From Aplectana chamaeleonis (Eukaryota; Nematoda; Chromadorea; Rhabditida; Cosmocercidae), in assembly GCA_029168955.1 (NCBI GenBank), contig JAPDOI010001550.1, positions 62,001 through 126,000 on the forward strand: a stretch of 64,000 nucleotides of DNA. Reading direction: 5' to 3'. The notes under the pieces are model-generated. The model worked only from the letters and a program-made list of their open reading frames with translations. It searched no databases and was not told where the DNA came from. Positions 11,401 through 22,129 of this stretch are shown one piece after another (the stretch's first letter is position 1; the number at the start of each line of letters is the position of its first letter). The position numbers were made by a program, and so were the translations under genes.

Positions 11401-11975
11401 GAGGCAGCATACACGCTCACAACCATGGTCGAGATACCAGCATATTTGAGCTCGCACGGCACCTACCATGTCGCCAACGAAGTTTGAAGCGTTGAAGACC
11501 ATCCTGGATGACGATATTTGAGCAATTCTCTCTCAAACGCCTGTATTTTCCCACCCATTCGAGTGCGATAATGAGAAATGAAACTTGAGAAAACATGTGA
11601 TAACTTAGAACGTTAGCACTATGAAAAGGGAGTGCAGTAGAGAAAAAAATCGATTCACCTGAATATAACATGTTTGTGCATTGATAAAATCTTTCATTTC
11701 AGTATAGTCAGCCGGAGTAGAGCGTAATTCTCGAAAGTAGACGAGAGTGAATCGGTATGCAGACATGTTATACTCAAGTAAACCAAGCGATTTCTCTCGT
11801 GCACTTCCACTTGATAGTGCTATCACTTTCAATTATCACATGTCTTCTCAAGTATCAATTCTCATTCTGTTACTCGAAGGGGTGGGAAAATACAGGCTTG
11901 CAAGACAGGAATGCTCAAACGTTGTCATCCTGGACAGATTTCAGCGCTTCTAACGTCTTTGACGACATAGTCTCA
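11401..11975. mobile_element. Foldback MITE, second copy of the 1,688-2,368 family (right end lost)
   Basis: Starts GAGGCAGCATACACGCTCAC directly after TTTA. Inner arms (about 11,480-11,665 and 11,755-11,970) mirror each other and match the copy near 1,800-2,300: 'gagaaaacatgtgataa', 'ttagcactat', 'gtcatcctgga'. The expected GAGCGTGTATGCTGCCT end is missing. Instead the sequence runs into the GTTAC palindrome cluster at about 11,976. Confidence 0.7.
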
Positions 11976-12335
11976 GAGAAATGAAAACAAGTTACTTGTA
12001 ATAAAACGCCGAAAACAAGTTACTTGTAACATTTCTGAGCCGATGTAAGTTACTTGCGACTTATCTCAGGTTGTTTAAGTTACATGTAACATATCGGTGG
12101 GATATGTACTGCATGCGGTGCGCCTCCGTTATGTTACATGTATCTTAAATGACCTGAGATAAGTCGCAAGTAACTTACATCGGCTCAGATATGTTACAAG
12201 TAACATGTTTTCGATTCCTGAGAGGACACTGTGCGCAGTGCGCCTCCGATATGTTACATGTAACCTAAATGGCTCAATATAAGTAGCAAGGGGCTTAAAT
12301 CGGCCGAGAAGATATTTACAAGGGGATGTACGACG
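11976..12335. repeat. GTTACTTGTAAC palindrome cluster
   Basis: Many copies of self-complementary GTTACATGTAAC / GTTACTTGTAAC words. In addition a large inverted repeat has arms of about 12,010-12,072 and 12,155-12,215 ('gagccgatgtaagttactt' + 'gcgacttatctcagg', mirrored). The cluster begins with 'cagagaaatgaaaacaagtta'. A related cluster at 23,905-24,065 begins with 'cagaaaaatcaaaacaagtta', so both are copies of one element. Confidence 0.75.
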
Positions 12336-12384
12336 CACACGGGGGTCAGGCTTACGACTAGCGTTGCTGTTGGTTCAATTACCC

Positions 12385-12636
<252 letters not shown>

Positions 12637-12884
12637 CTTAAAGCAGTTATGTCCCGATGTGTGTGTGTATGTGTGTGCATGTGTCCCGGATATCTTAGGA
12701 GTGGCCGATCAAAACTTGTATGAAATGGTACCAACATTTGGGTGGGTGCGACATTTATCGATTACCAAAAAATCAGCCCGAGTCACCTCTTACGTGCCTC
12801 GGGGCAACCGATTTTGTCCGTGGAGCGCACTTTTGGCCGTGGGTCATGATAACTTCTGCGAGTCGTCTAGCGATGCAAAAAATG

Positions 12885-13825
12885 CAGGGCGTCATAAAAG
12901 GTGTGCAGGATCCCAGTGAGGGTGTGCAAGACGTCATAGTAAGTGTGCAGGACCCTAATCGGAGTGTGGAGGACGTCATAGAAAGTGTGCAGGATCCTAA
13001 TCGGAGTGTGCAGGACGTCATAGAAAGTGCGCAGGTCCTAAGTAGGAATGTGCAGGAACCCAACGGAAGTGTGCAGGGCGTCATAGAAAGTGTGCAGGAC
13101 CCTAATCGGAGTGTGCAGGACGTCATAGAAAGTGTGCAGGACCCTAATCGGAGTGTGCAGGACGTCATAGAAAGTGTGCAGGATCCTAATCGGAGTGTGC
13201 AGGACGTCATAGAAAGTGCGCAGGTCCTAAGTAGGAATGTACAGGGCCCCAGTGGGAGTGTGCAGGGCGTCATAGAAAGTGTGCAGGACCCTATTCGGAG
13301 TGTGCAGGACGTCAAAGAAAGTGTGCAGGACCCTAATCGGAGTGTGCAGGACGTCATAGAAAGTGCGCAGGTCCTAAGTAGGAATGTGCAGTACCCCAAC
13401 GGGAGTGTGCAGCACGTCATAGAAAGTGTGCAGGACCTCAGTGGGAGTGTGCAGGGCGTCATAGAAAGTGTGAAGAACCCTAACGAGAGTGTGCAGGACG
13501 TCATAGAGAGTGCGCAGGTCCCAAGGAGTTGGAGTGTGCAGGACGTCATAGAAAGTGCGCAGGTCCTAAGTAGGAATGTGCAGGACCCCAACGGGAGTGT
13601 GCAGCACGTCATAGAAAGTGTGCAGGACCCAAATGGTAGCGTGCAGGGCGTCATAGAAAATGTGAAGAACCCTAACGGGAGTGTGCAGGACGTCATAGAG
13701 AGTGCGCAGGTCCCAAGGAGTTGGAGGTGCAGGGCGTCATAGAAAATGCACAGGTCCCGAGTGGGAGGTGCAGGTCATCAAAAGCTAGCAGGACCACAGT
13801 GGGAGTGTGCAGGACGTCACCAAGA
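12885..13825. repeat. 42-bp satellite array (block 2)
   Basis: The unit is 'aggacgtcatagaaagtgtg' + 'caggaccctaatcggagtgtgc' (42 bp), about 22 copies. It is the reverse complement of the units at 9,450-10,540 and 43,600-44,015. Higher-order variants alternate ('gcgcaggtcctaagtaggaa' replaces the 'gaccctaat' half in some units). An open frame of 340 codons runs through it with a 14-residue repeat (SVQDVIESVQDPNR), but a similarly long frame exists on the other strand. I call it satellite, not gene. Confidence 0.9.
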
Positions 13826-13829
13826 GTGT

Positions 13830-14570
13830 AGAATTTGGAAAAAGGTTTTTCAATTTTTAATGCTAAATCTCAACCTTTTGTGGGGAAGAAATAGATAGGA
13901 AAACATGAATCCTGAGGAGCGTACGACGCGTTTTGAGATTGACGCAGATCTCCTGCGACATTTTTCTGCCAGTTTTAGGATACAAGCAGCAGCTCCACTT
14001 CCGCACCTTCTCTGTTCGCCACTCATTGCAACCGCTAGGTCATTTCGAATCCCTAACTTCCAAAAACCAGTTTTATATATGTTGCAAGTCTGAGCTTATC
14101 AAAATCTGCACCACAAAAACATAAACAACCATCTACTAATTTCATTCATTGAGAACAAGGGCATGATGTTGGTCAACTAGGGAAACATCATATAATATAA
14201 GAATGCGTTTTTCCTTATCATGATAGAGACGGTAAAGCGAGAATAATCGCTTGTGAACTTTACAAATTGGAAGAAAGGGCAGTGGGTAGCTACGTAAGGG
14301 AAGGAAGTACAGAAGGGGTTGTGAATTTTGTGCCGGTAGCAACCGAAGATTTACCGCTGGCTTCTTATGTTTTGCTTTATGATCCCACATTTTGATACCC
14401 CCGCGGCCTGTTGTAAATGTACGGCACCCTGCTCTGCTCAGAAGAGTCCATACGTACAACAACTTTCCGGTAGACGGAAGTCAGTCACCACCGTTCTAAC
14501 AAACTAATCCGTCTCAGGTAGTTGGCTCACGCAAAAGTTTCTTTGAGCGAAAACTTCGCTAGGCCTCGCT
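13830..14570. other. No supported gene
   Basis: Contains a minus-strand open frame at 14,142-14,462 (106 codons) and short plus-strand frames at 13,905-14,124. None shows a domain I recognise, and there is no promoter or splice evidence that decides for a gene. Confidence 0.35.
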
Positions 14571-14571
14571 A

Positions 14572-14714
<143 letters not shown>

Positions 14715-14959
14715 CCAGCTGCGCCAGGCGGCTACCGCCGCCCAGCGCCGCTGGCGAGCCGGGTTCGTCGGTTCGGTGGCCGGCTTCGCCGTCCAATTCC
14801 AGATAGCACGTTCAGATCTAACAAACGCTCAAAGGATCTGTTAATGGAGAATGATATTGCTAGTGAACACTATGATAATAAAAATGATCTTATTCAAAAC
14901 ATTTCTGCTTCGGAAAAGGCTTTTTAACTCCAGCGAACTCCGCCGCTTGTCGTTTGGCT

Positions 14960-15465
14960 TTGTCAAAAGATGCCTCCATTGACCTTGTGCAGCGTTTTTT
15001 CGGCTCTGCCAAAAGTAAGGCTGGCTTCTCCGACCTCCTTTCATAAGCCATGTGTAGCATTCATTTGGCCTAGCCAAGTGATGGAACGCCTTCCCTCGAC
15101 CTCCCTCTCCATCAACCACGTGTAGCACTTGCTAGGATTCGCCAAACAATGCACTGGCTTCTCCCCTCCTCCCTCCGTCAAAAATGTGTACCACTCGTTT
15201 GGCTCTGCCAAAAGATGGACCGTGTTTACCGGCCTCCCTCTGTCCACTAAATGAAGCACTCGTTTGGGCTGGCTTCCCCGGCTTCCCCCCGTAAGCAATG
15301 TGTTGCATTCGTTTGGCTCCGCTGAATATTTCCCGGCTTTACCGACCTCCCTCCATCAACTATGCGTACCATTCCTTTGAATTCGCCAAACGATAGACTG
15401 GCTACCCCCGGCTTCCCTTCATAAGCCATGTTTATGTTTATGTTCATTACATTTACATAAGGCAA
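14960..15465. repeat. ~65-bp minisatellite, left part
   Basis: Repeated units with 'ggctggcttccccggcctcc', 'ctccatcaac/cataagc', 'catgtgtagca', 'ctcgtttggct' and 'gccaaatgatg'. Unit length varies around 65 bp. The same units resume at 19,645-20,010 on the other side of the LINE, so the LINE split one array. Confidence 0.85.
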
Positions 15466-15607
15466 ATACGCGAAAAAAAATCACAAATATAAAGCAAGCA
15501 ATAAGAAAACACACAAACACAGAGAAAAAATGGCCGTAAAATGAGAGAAAAAAAACACCACTAAAGCCAAACCGATCCCTCCCGAAAAAAAGGGTAAAAT
15601 TATTATG

Positions 15608-16354
15608 CTAAATTTCAGAAGAGAGTAAAATCCTCGAGACCTGCCTTCTGAACTGACCCAAAGGGAGAGTACCAGAGACCCTTCTCGTTATTTTCAAATA
15701 TGAACTAGCAGCCCGATGTGGAAATGATCTCACCCTCACACTGGTAAAAGGACGGCTGAGGAATATCTTCGTTCTCTCACCCCTAGTGTTCGATTCGACC
15801 AAGTTAAAATAAGGTTTAAGACTGAAAATGCCCCTATTCCCGAGAAGCTTGTGGACCATGCAAATGTCAAACACTTTACGTCTAGAATCTAACGTAGTTA
15901 GCCCAAAATACTTGTTTCTTATATGCGCCCTGGGTATTTTGGCATTCAAGAAGCCACCAATACGGAATACTAGTTTACGAGTAAAACTATTCTGGACTTT
16001 TTCTAGCGCTCCAATATTCTTTTTCGTGTACGGAGAGAAAACTACTGATCCAGATTCTACAATAGGCCTTATATAGGTCTTGTACGCTCGGAGCAAAACC
16101 TGCTTGTTTTTTGTGGATATTCCCTTGAAAATCTGGAAAATACGCCTGTGAGCCGACTGACATTTTATTCTGATATGCTCAGAGAAATCCAATTTACTGT
16201 TATAGTGGAAGCCAAGATCTCGAACAGATTCAACCGCTGGGAGCGCAAGGCCATCGCACGTATAGAAATGTGTCGTGGGTTCTGAATTTACTTGAACTCG
16301 CATGAATACAGTCTTTGTGGCGCGAGGGCAGCTGCCATTCCTTCGCCCAGCCAA
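15608..16354 (-). pseudogene. LINE ORF2, C-terminal region (post-RT)
   Basis: Continues the reverse transcriptase after a frameshift near 16,325. It has the thumb and connector pattern of CR1/Jockey ORF2 proteins: 'VESVRDLGFHYNSKLDFSEH', then 'LLRAYKTYIRPIVESGSVVF', 'LEKVQNSFTRKLVFRI' and 'LDSRRKVFDICMVHKLL'. The frame before about residue 18 is upstream shadow sequence. A homologous tail lies at 57,104-57,649, from a different LINE family. Role in life: part of the ORF2 polyprotein for target-primed reverse transcription. Confidence 0.85.
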
Positions 16355-17378
16355 CCATCAAGTCAATAGCCTCCTGTAGCACTTGGGTGTCGAGTGGTTC
16401 CGAAATCACCTTGTAAAGTTTTATGTCGTCCGCATAGAACTTCATCGTAACAGCTTTGTCCCGAAAAATCATAGGAATGTCCGCTGTGAAAATACTAAAC
16501 AATATTGGTGATAATACACCCCCTTGCGGCACCCCGCTCTCTATGTTTTTCACCTCAGAATAGCAATCCTCGACTCTCATCTGAAACGTTCTTCCAGATA
16601 AGAATTGGGCGAGCCATTCTATCAATATCGGATGAAACCTCAGATCTCGTAGTTTTGACAGCAGTTTCGAGTGCGAGACACGATCAAATGCCTTTGCAAA
16701 GTCAAAGTAAATGACATCGCAACTGCACCGCTTGTCAAGGGCCTCCGTCCAATCATTTATGCATTCCAGAAGGTTCGTTTCTACAGCCCTTCCCGGGACA
16801 AAACCATGCTGGTTCCTAGGAACGATGTTTTGCGAAAAGAGGTGTAAGACTATGTGATCCTTCAGCACCTTCTCGAACAGCCTGCAGGACAGTGAGGTGA
16901 TACTAACTGGCCTATAATTCCTTGGATCGCCAACCGACTCTTTCTTCAATAAAGGTGTAACAAAGGAGTGCTTCCAGCGAGCTGGAACCTCACCATACAT
17001 AAGAGACTGGCTGTAGATATAGGCCAAGGGACCACAAATAACTGGTGCAACTTTTTAATGAAAAAAAAGAGGAACGAAATCAGGGGTGACCGAGGAAGAT
17101 TTAGGCCACTTTTTCAACAATTCCTGCAATTTCGTTGAATGAAACCAAGGAAAATCCGCCATGGGCTGAGTACCCAAGAATGACGAAGATGGACTGTTCC
17201 CGTCGTCTGATTTGAATTGTTCCGCGAATTGGTCAGCTAACATGTTTGCCTTATCATACGCCGATGTCGCCAGGAATGCACCCTTTCTAAGGCAACCGAT
17301 ATGACTCTTTTCTTGCAACTTTGAATTTAGATACCTATAGAAGTTCCTGTCTCCCGACTCGATCTTTTTCTTTCTCAA
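16330..17378 (-). pseudogene. LINE ORF2, reverse transcriptase domain with in-frame stop
   Basis: Two open segments in the same frame (17,378-17,058 and 17,054-about 16,330) are separated by a single TAA at 17,055-17,057. Landmarks are 'VTPDFVPLFF', then after the stop 'WKHSFVTPLLKKE', 'NYRPVSITSLSCRLFEKVL', 'QHGFVPGR', 'VIYFDFAKAFDRVSH', 'SGVPQGGVLSPILFSIF' and the catalytic 'KFYADDIKLY' (YADD). The acidic catalytic residues appear intact. This is an RNA-dependent DNA polymerase for retrotransposition. A -1/+1 frameshift near 16,325 separates it from the C-terminal segment. The stop and the frameshift make this copy a pseudogene unless read through. Confidence 0.92.
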
Positions 17379-17686
17379 AGGTAACTATTGTACTTATCCA
17401 ACTGAGCATGGAACCATTTCGCAAAATCATTATACGCCTCCCAAATTCCAGTTCTCTCTTGCCTCATGGAAAAAGACACTCACGGTGTTCAGCCATTTTT
17501 TGCAAGTGAGCAGGTAGGTGGATTGACTTAATGGAAGACACAAGCTTCCACGGAACATGCAAATCAATAACTGCATGGATAACAGATAAGAAAAGCTCAT
17601 ATTTCTCATTTACACCGCTAGCCGATTCTAACAGACTAATCCAGTGAATTTAGCTCAAGTGGTCACAAACGGCAGTATAATCGCAA
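17379..17686 (-). pseudogene. LINE ORF2 linker, degraded
   Basis: Between endonuclease and RT. Fragmentary frames still read as linker protein ('NEKYELFLSVIHAVIDLHVP' in one frame) with stops and frameshifts. Decayed coding sequence of the same element. Confidence 0.65.
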
Positions 17687-18394
17687 TTAGCATATACCCT
17701 TCTGATAAACCGGAGTACTAAGTGTTTCACAACATTGAATGTCGAATGAAATGCTATTGTGATCGCTCAATCCTACAGGCGGCAGAATTTCTAGGTTTCC
17801 CAGTAAGGTTTCATTGCTGGAGAAAACTAAATCCAACACATTTTGACCTCTAGTAGGCTCCCGCACAAATTGGAAAAGGTCGTAACTATAAACTAGTTCC
17901 TCCAAGCAAGCCAAATTCGATGTCAACACATCACCTTCATTGCTCCGAGCGAAGTCGGGTAAGTTGAAATCCCCCACAATGATTGTGTGCAGTTCACACG
18001 CTATTAAATCACTCAAAACCTTGACTAGCATTTCCGTTTTCACGGAATCACAAGACGGAGCCCTATACGCAACTATGACCCGGAAGCTCGAACTTTCATG
18101 GTAAAGATCGACACAAAGCATCTCATAAGCATGTTCCACCGACTCCGAGTATATCACAGACATTGACAGCCTCCGATGAACCAATAACATAACACCACCT
18201 CCAGACTTCTTACTACGATCGCACCTCTTGGCTTCGTAATCCAGAGCTAAATTACCCAATAAAGTTGAAACCATTAGACTAGGCTTGAGCCACGTCTCTG
18301 TAAAGGCGTAAATATCATGCTTGTGAGAAAGAACTAGATCAATATGCCCCCTATTTTTCGAAACGGATCTTACATTAGCGTAGAAACACCTCAA
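17687..18394 (-). CDS. LINE ORF2 N-terminal APE-type endonuclease
   Basis: Open for 235 codons from the ATG at 18,394. It shows the apurinic-endonuclease-like domain of non-LTR retrotransposons: 'ANVRSVSKN', 'FTETWLKP', 'GGGVMLLV', 'VDLYHESSSFRVIVAYRAP', 'TIIVGDFNLPDF' and 'GLSDHNSISF'. The Glu of ETW, the Asp/Asn of GDFN and SDHN are the expected catalytic positions. The domain nicks target DNA to prime reverse transcription. The ORF ends at a stop about 300 bp before the RT segment, so domain and polymerase are disconnected in this copy. ORF1 lies about 110 bp upstream. Confidence 0.9.
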   Translation of the reverse strand: MRCFYANVRSVSKNRGHIDLVLSHKHDIYAFTETWLKPSLMVSTLLGNLALDYEAKRCDRSKKSGGGVMLLVHRRLSMSVIYSESVEHAYEMLCVDLYHESSSFRVIVAYRAPSCDSVKTEMLVKVLSDLIACELHTIIVGDFNLPDFARSNEGDVLTSNLACLEELVYSYDLFQFVREPTRGQNVLDLVFSSNETLLGNLEILPPVGLSDHNSISFDIQCCETLSTPVYQKGIC

Positions 18395-18506
18395 AACACT
18401 ACAAGGATACCTGAGAGGAATAGTCAGTTTTCTTGATTGGGAGGCGACAATACATTAACAATGCTAGGCACAACGGTTACCGGCGATCTCGGTGTGGTAG
18501 AAGAAC

Positions 18507-19292
18507 TTACGCTATTGAGGAATCAACGTGAGCAATGGGTACAGCAGCCACTGGTGATCCCGAAGTTCTAGGAGCACCTACATCATCAATCGTACCGACA
18601 CTCTGCCGGCGAACACGAATCCTGTCCCTCTCCTCCTTAGTTAGAGAGGGTCTAATATAGATCCCCTTGGAAGAGAAGGACCTGAGCCAATGAGCTCGAC
18701 GGCAAACCAAGCCAGCATGGAACGAAGATGGTAGCACCACCTTGATTAACCGCGGTTGACCAGTACCTGGTTTGCCCATTCTATAAACCGACTTGGGACT
18801 ACACTCCACGTTTAGATGATCTAGAACTTTACGAATCACATCAGAATCGGACAACACACGATTCGACGGCACTCTATCTCCCGACTCTAATACCCCAGAG
18901 ATAACAATAGAACGCTTCCTTTCATGCTCTTCTGGAGAACAGGTCACAATAGGAACACCATGAGTCTCACGAGAATCCGAAGTATGAGAAAGCTGAACCT
19001 TAAGCTCAACAATTTCTGCCTGCAATGAGGCATTACTCTTAAGCAAGTCACTGTTCTCAGCTGCTAGTGCCTTGTTAGCATCTACTAGTTCCATATTTCT
19101 CGAGACAACTGAATCGAACATTTCCTTCATGGAAGAGAAATGACTTATCACTAGCTTCAGGTGAGTAGGTAGCGACTCGTCTCTCATCAGCCGCTCGATA
19201 GCTCCCGCAAAGTCCAGAGGCTGTTGCGATCCCGCTCGTTTGGCCGCTCCTCTTGTCTGAATGATAGACGCAGGACAACCTGTAGACGGCAT
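18507..19292 (-). CDS. LINE ORF1, RRM-like nucleic-acid-binding protein
   Basis: I chose the ATG at 19,290-19,292 (protein starts MPSTGCPASII), although the frame is open back to 19,463. That gives 261 codons. A leucine/alanine-rich coiled-coil segment ('VDANKALAAENSDLLKSNAS', then 'LQAEIVELKVQL') is followed by an RRM/transposase-22-like module: 'KRSIVISGVLES', 'DSDVIRKVLDHLNVE', 'SVYRMGKPG', 'RLIKVVLPSSFHAGLVCRRA' and 'IYIRPSLTKEERDR'. These are the hallmarks of ORF1 in many CR1/Jockey LINEs, where it binds the element RNA and acts as a chaperone. The frame is intact, unlike ORF2. Confidence 0.88.
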   Translation of the reverse strand: MPSTGCPASIIQTRGAAKRAGSQQPLDFAGAIERLMRDESLPTHLKLVISHFSSMKEMFDSVVSRNMELVDANKALAAENSDLLKSNASLQAEIVELKVQLSHTSDSRETHGVPIVTCSPEEHERKRSIVISGVLESGDRVPSNRVLSDSDVIRKVLDHLNVECSPKSVYRMGKPGTGQPRLIKVVLPSSFHAGLVCRRAHWLRSFSSKGIYIRPSLTKEERDRIRVRRQSVGTIDDVGAPRTSGSPVAAVPIAHVDSSIA

Positions 19293-19644
19293 GACACGAA
19301 ATGAAACAACAGCGAAACGGATAGACCTGATAAGGTGGCTTTTTGTTGTCGATCGAAAATTTCGCACCCCGCCACAGAGGTACTCGCAGAGGATCCTCAG
19401 CACGTTGTCACGAACGGCATAAAATCGACTGACACAGTAACCGAGGCCAGACACCAGAATCACCCAATCCGCTCGCCTCCTCTCTTGCGACTACGGTCAC
19501 ACCGTATGTTGTAAGAAATACGGGCTTGTACTGCCACACCCTCAAACTAGGGTAATTAAACCTAAAGTTGCATAGATTTAACGCAATCGATCGACACCCG
19601 ACCATATCACGGGGACATTTCGCGTCCTCTTTGCAGTACTACCC

Positions 19645-20010
19645 GGTATTTATGCGTAGCATTTATTTAGATTAGCTAAAAATTAGGCTGGCTTCTCCGG
19701 CCTCTCTCCATTAGCTATGTGTTGCATTCGTTCACCTCAGCCGAATGATGGGCCTGCTTTCCCGGTCTCTCCATCAACTAAGTGTAGCACTCGTTTGGGC
19801 TGGCTTCCCCGGCCTCCCCCATAAGCCATATGTAGCACTCGTTCGGCTCAGCTAAATGATGGGCTGGCTTTACCGGCCTCTTTCCATCAACTACGCGTAG
19901 CACTCGTTTAGCTTCGCCACACGATATACTGGCTTCCCGCGGCCTCCCTCCATCAAAAATGTGTAGCATTCGTTTGGCTCCGCCGAGCGATACGCGGAGA
20001 ACGGCTAAAT
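19645..20010. repeat. ~65-bp minisatellite, right part
   Basis: Same unit and orientation as 14,960-15,465. It resumes mid-unit right after the 5' end of the LINE ('gcgtagcatttattta'). Confidence 0.85.
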
Positions 20011-20214
20011 AAGCAAAGGCTAGGGTGGTCCACCACGATCGGAAACGAAAAAAGTTCAAAAGACGTCATATGCAACAACTAAGGTGGTCCCGCCACGATT
20101 TGTGACGGACGAATTTTAGAGCACGCAGTAAGCAACAGCTATGATGGTCCTACCACGTTCAATAACAAGGAAAGCTCAAAGAACCTGATATGTCACAGGC
20201 AGGGTGGTCCCAAC

Positions 20215-21924
20215 CAGGGGTGTGCGTAATTACGATTTACGATTTACGATTTTACGATTTACGGTGTTTTTTGGACTCGTAATTACGGTTTACGATTTAC
20301 GACATTTTGGACCGTAAATCGTAATTTTTCGTAAATAAAAATACATGCAATGGAAGTTAATAACAAGATATCTCTAATTGGCCTGCTCTAATCCCACTTT
20401 GCGTATACTAATATTTTTGGTAAGGAGATGGGACCAACCCAGGCGTGTGACTACAACACGATCCCATCATCATTCTTTGACACGACTCTATCATTTCAAA
20501 GCGGGACGCACGGTCGGAGCTGGAGGCGCTGAATAACTAATCCGCGTTGCGTGCCGCGCACGTCTCACTAGCTGCCGCCTACGACAAAATGCAGCCTGAA
20601 AGCACTCTTCATGAGTACTTTGTTTTCAAGTTTTTCATGAAGATTAATTGTCCTGATTCCCACTACTAGATTAGCGTCAAAACATCGAACGAAGCCGTCT
20701 GAGCTATCCAAAAATTGCTCCAAATACTGCTCCTGGCCCGCTTTTTGAGTAGATAATGTCTACTCTGAGTCGACAAAAATCTACAAGAGGGTGTCCTGTT
20801 TTACCCAAAAAGTTTGACTCTCAAAATCGTTGCCTCCCGTTAACTTCTCTTCGTCCGCGGCAAGCGGACACTCAGAAAAGGCGTGAGCGCTAGTTTAAAC
20901 GCTCATCTTCGCCCTTTTCCTTAATCTCTCACAAATGCGAACGTTTGGTGGGGCGCCTTGGCTACATTCCTCCACTATGGGAGCTAAACTACAAAAAGGG
21001 GCAAAATTTAGAAAGCATTTTCTGTGCTTACGGTGCCTTTAATAATCCACATTATCGCCACCATAGAGCTATGAATCTGCAAGTGATTCAGAAGATATAG
21101 AAAAAAACTTACGCTGGGCGACCGATACTGAGCTCTAGATAATACAGAGTTGCCACGGATCGGACTGATACTTTGCGATCTCTATTGAAGGTTGGCGCAA
21201 GTTCGGTTCCATATTTTCCGGCGTACGTGCACCGAGTTGGCGTTTCGGGAGAGGAATTAAGAGTATAATTGTGACCCTGTTGCCCAGCAGGTACTCGGAC
21301 ACCTGAATCGGGCAGGCGGAATTTTTGGAAACCTGGGAAGAAGTTGTGGAATGAGGGATAAGGGAAAGCAGAGAAATACGGGTAAGGCGGTCCCAATAAA
21401 GGTATGGTATACTTTTACGAGACACGGTCGCGTCGCTCTCCACATCGACAGCGACCGCCTGTCGTGGAGCTTCCGCCTTCCGAATCTGTCGTAACCATGC
21501 GCTTAGCAGCGACAGGCTTCGGTTCACTCGCAGTATGCCAGCCCTCCGCGACATTTCGCTGCGGCTCACACGCGATAACTGCTCCTACGACAACCGATGC
21601 CGTTGCTCAAATGCGGGTCTCGCCGCGATTTGTGCTAGATTTCATGCCTGTCGCTCATGACAGCGACAAAGTATACCATACCACTTAGACGTGATTAGCT
21701 GTCAAATACTGAACGCAATCTAATATGTATGTGCTTAGTACGTGCAACGGTGTACAGTAGGACGGTAGGTACATAGTTTCTCTTGTTTCACCATAGTGAA
21801 ATATTTTTAGTGTTTATTGTTATTATTTGCTGTTTACGATTTACGGTTTACGATTTACGATGGTTTTGTCGTAATTACGATTTACGATTTACGAAATTTG
21901 AAATTTTATTTACGCACACCCCTG
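20215..21924. mobile_element. hAT-like element 1 (1,710 bp) with 8-bp TSD
   Basis: TIR CAGGGGTGTGCG / CGCACACCCCTG. Target duplication GTCCCAAC at 20,207-20,214 and 21,925-21,932, inside the 60-bp minisatellite. Subterminal arrays of ACGATTTACG / CGTAAATCGT / GTAATTACG lie at 20,227-20,335 and 21,830-21,900. CAGGG-type termini with an 8-bp TSD are characteristic of hAT elements. The interior has no transposase, but it carries a 282-bp palindromic MITE at 21,401-21,682. Confidence 0.92.
21401..21682. mobile_element. Palindromic MITE with GGTATGGTATAC termini
   Basis: Ends GGTATGGTATACTTTTACGA and GACAAAGTATACCATACC. It is GC-rich inside, with repeated 'cagcgacag'. A second copy sits at 63,705-64,000 and shares 'gcagtatgccagccctccgc', 'gacat' and 'catgcctgtcgctca'. 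No protein; TSD unclear. Nested inside hAT-like element 1. Confidence 0.82.
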
Positions 21925-22129
21925 GTCCCAACTCGATCCAGAACAACGAAAGCTCAAAGGACCTAACATGCCACAGGTAGGATGGTCCCAACACGCTCCA
22001 GCACAATCAAAGTTCAAAGGACCCAATATGCAACAGGTAGGGTGGTCCCATTACGATCCATACCGGTGAAAGTTTGAAGGACTCAATATGCAGCAGGTAG
22101 GGTGGTCCCTCCACGATCCATGGCTTGAA

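Larger units (their letters stand above)
15466..19640 (-). mobile_element. CR1/Jockey-type LINE, near full length, minus strand
   Basis: Order on the minus strand: 5' UTR, ORF1 (coiled coil plus RRM-like), ORF2 with an APE endonuclease, reverse transcriptase and C-terminal region, and a 3' UTR. The 3' end at about 15,430-15,465 shows short TTTATG repeats, i.e. CATAAA on the element strand. CR1-group LINEs typically end in short tandem repeats. The element interrupts a minisatellite unit. ORF2 is damaged, so this copy is probably not autonomous. Confidence 0.88.

Noticed and set aside
12720..13742. A 340-codon frame with a 14-residue repeat, looking like a coiled-coil repeat protein
   Set aside because: The DNA is a 42-bp satellite. 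Frames are open on both strands and the first part of the frame is non-repetitive flank without a domain.
14142..14462. 106-codon minus-strand frame as a possible gene
   Set aside because: No family signature, no flanking splice or promoter evidence, and this length is expected by chance in the window.
15466..15600. A-rich stretch as a poly(A) tail of the LINE
   Set aside because: It lies upstream of the end on the plus strand and is mixed. The true terminus appears to be the short TTTATG repeats.
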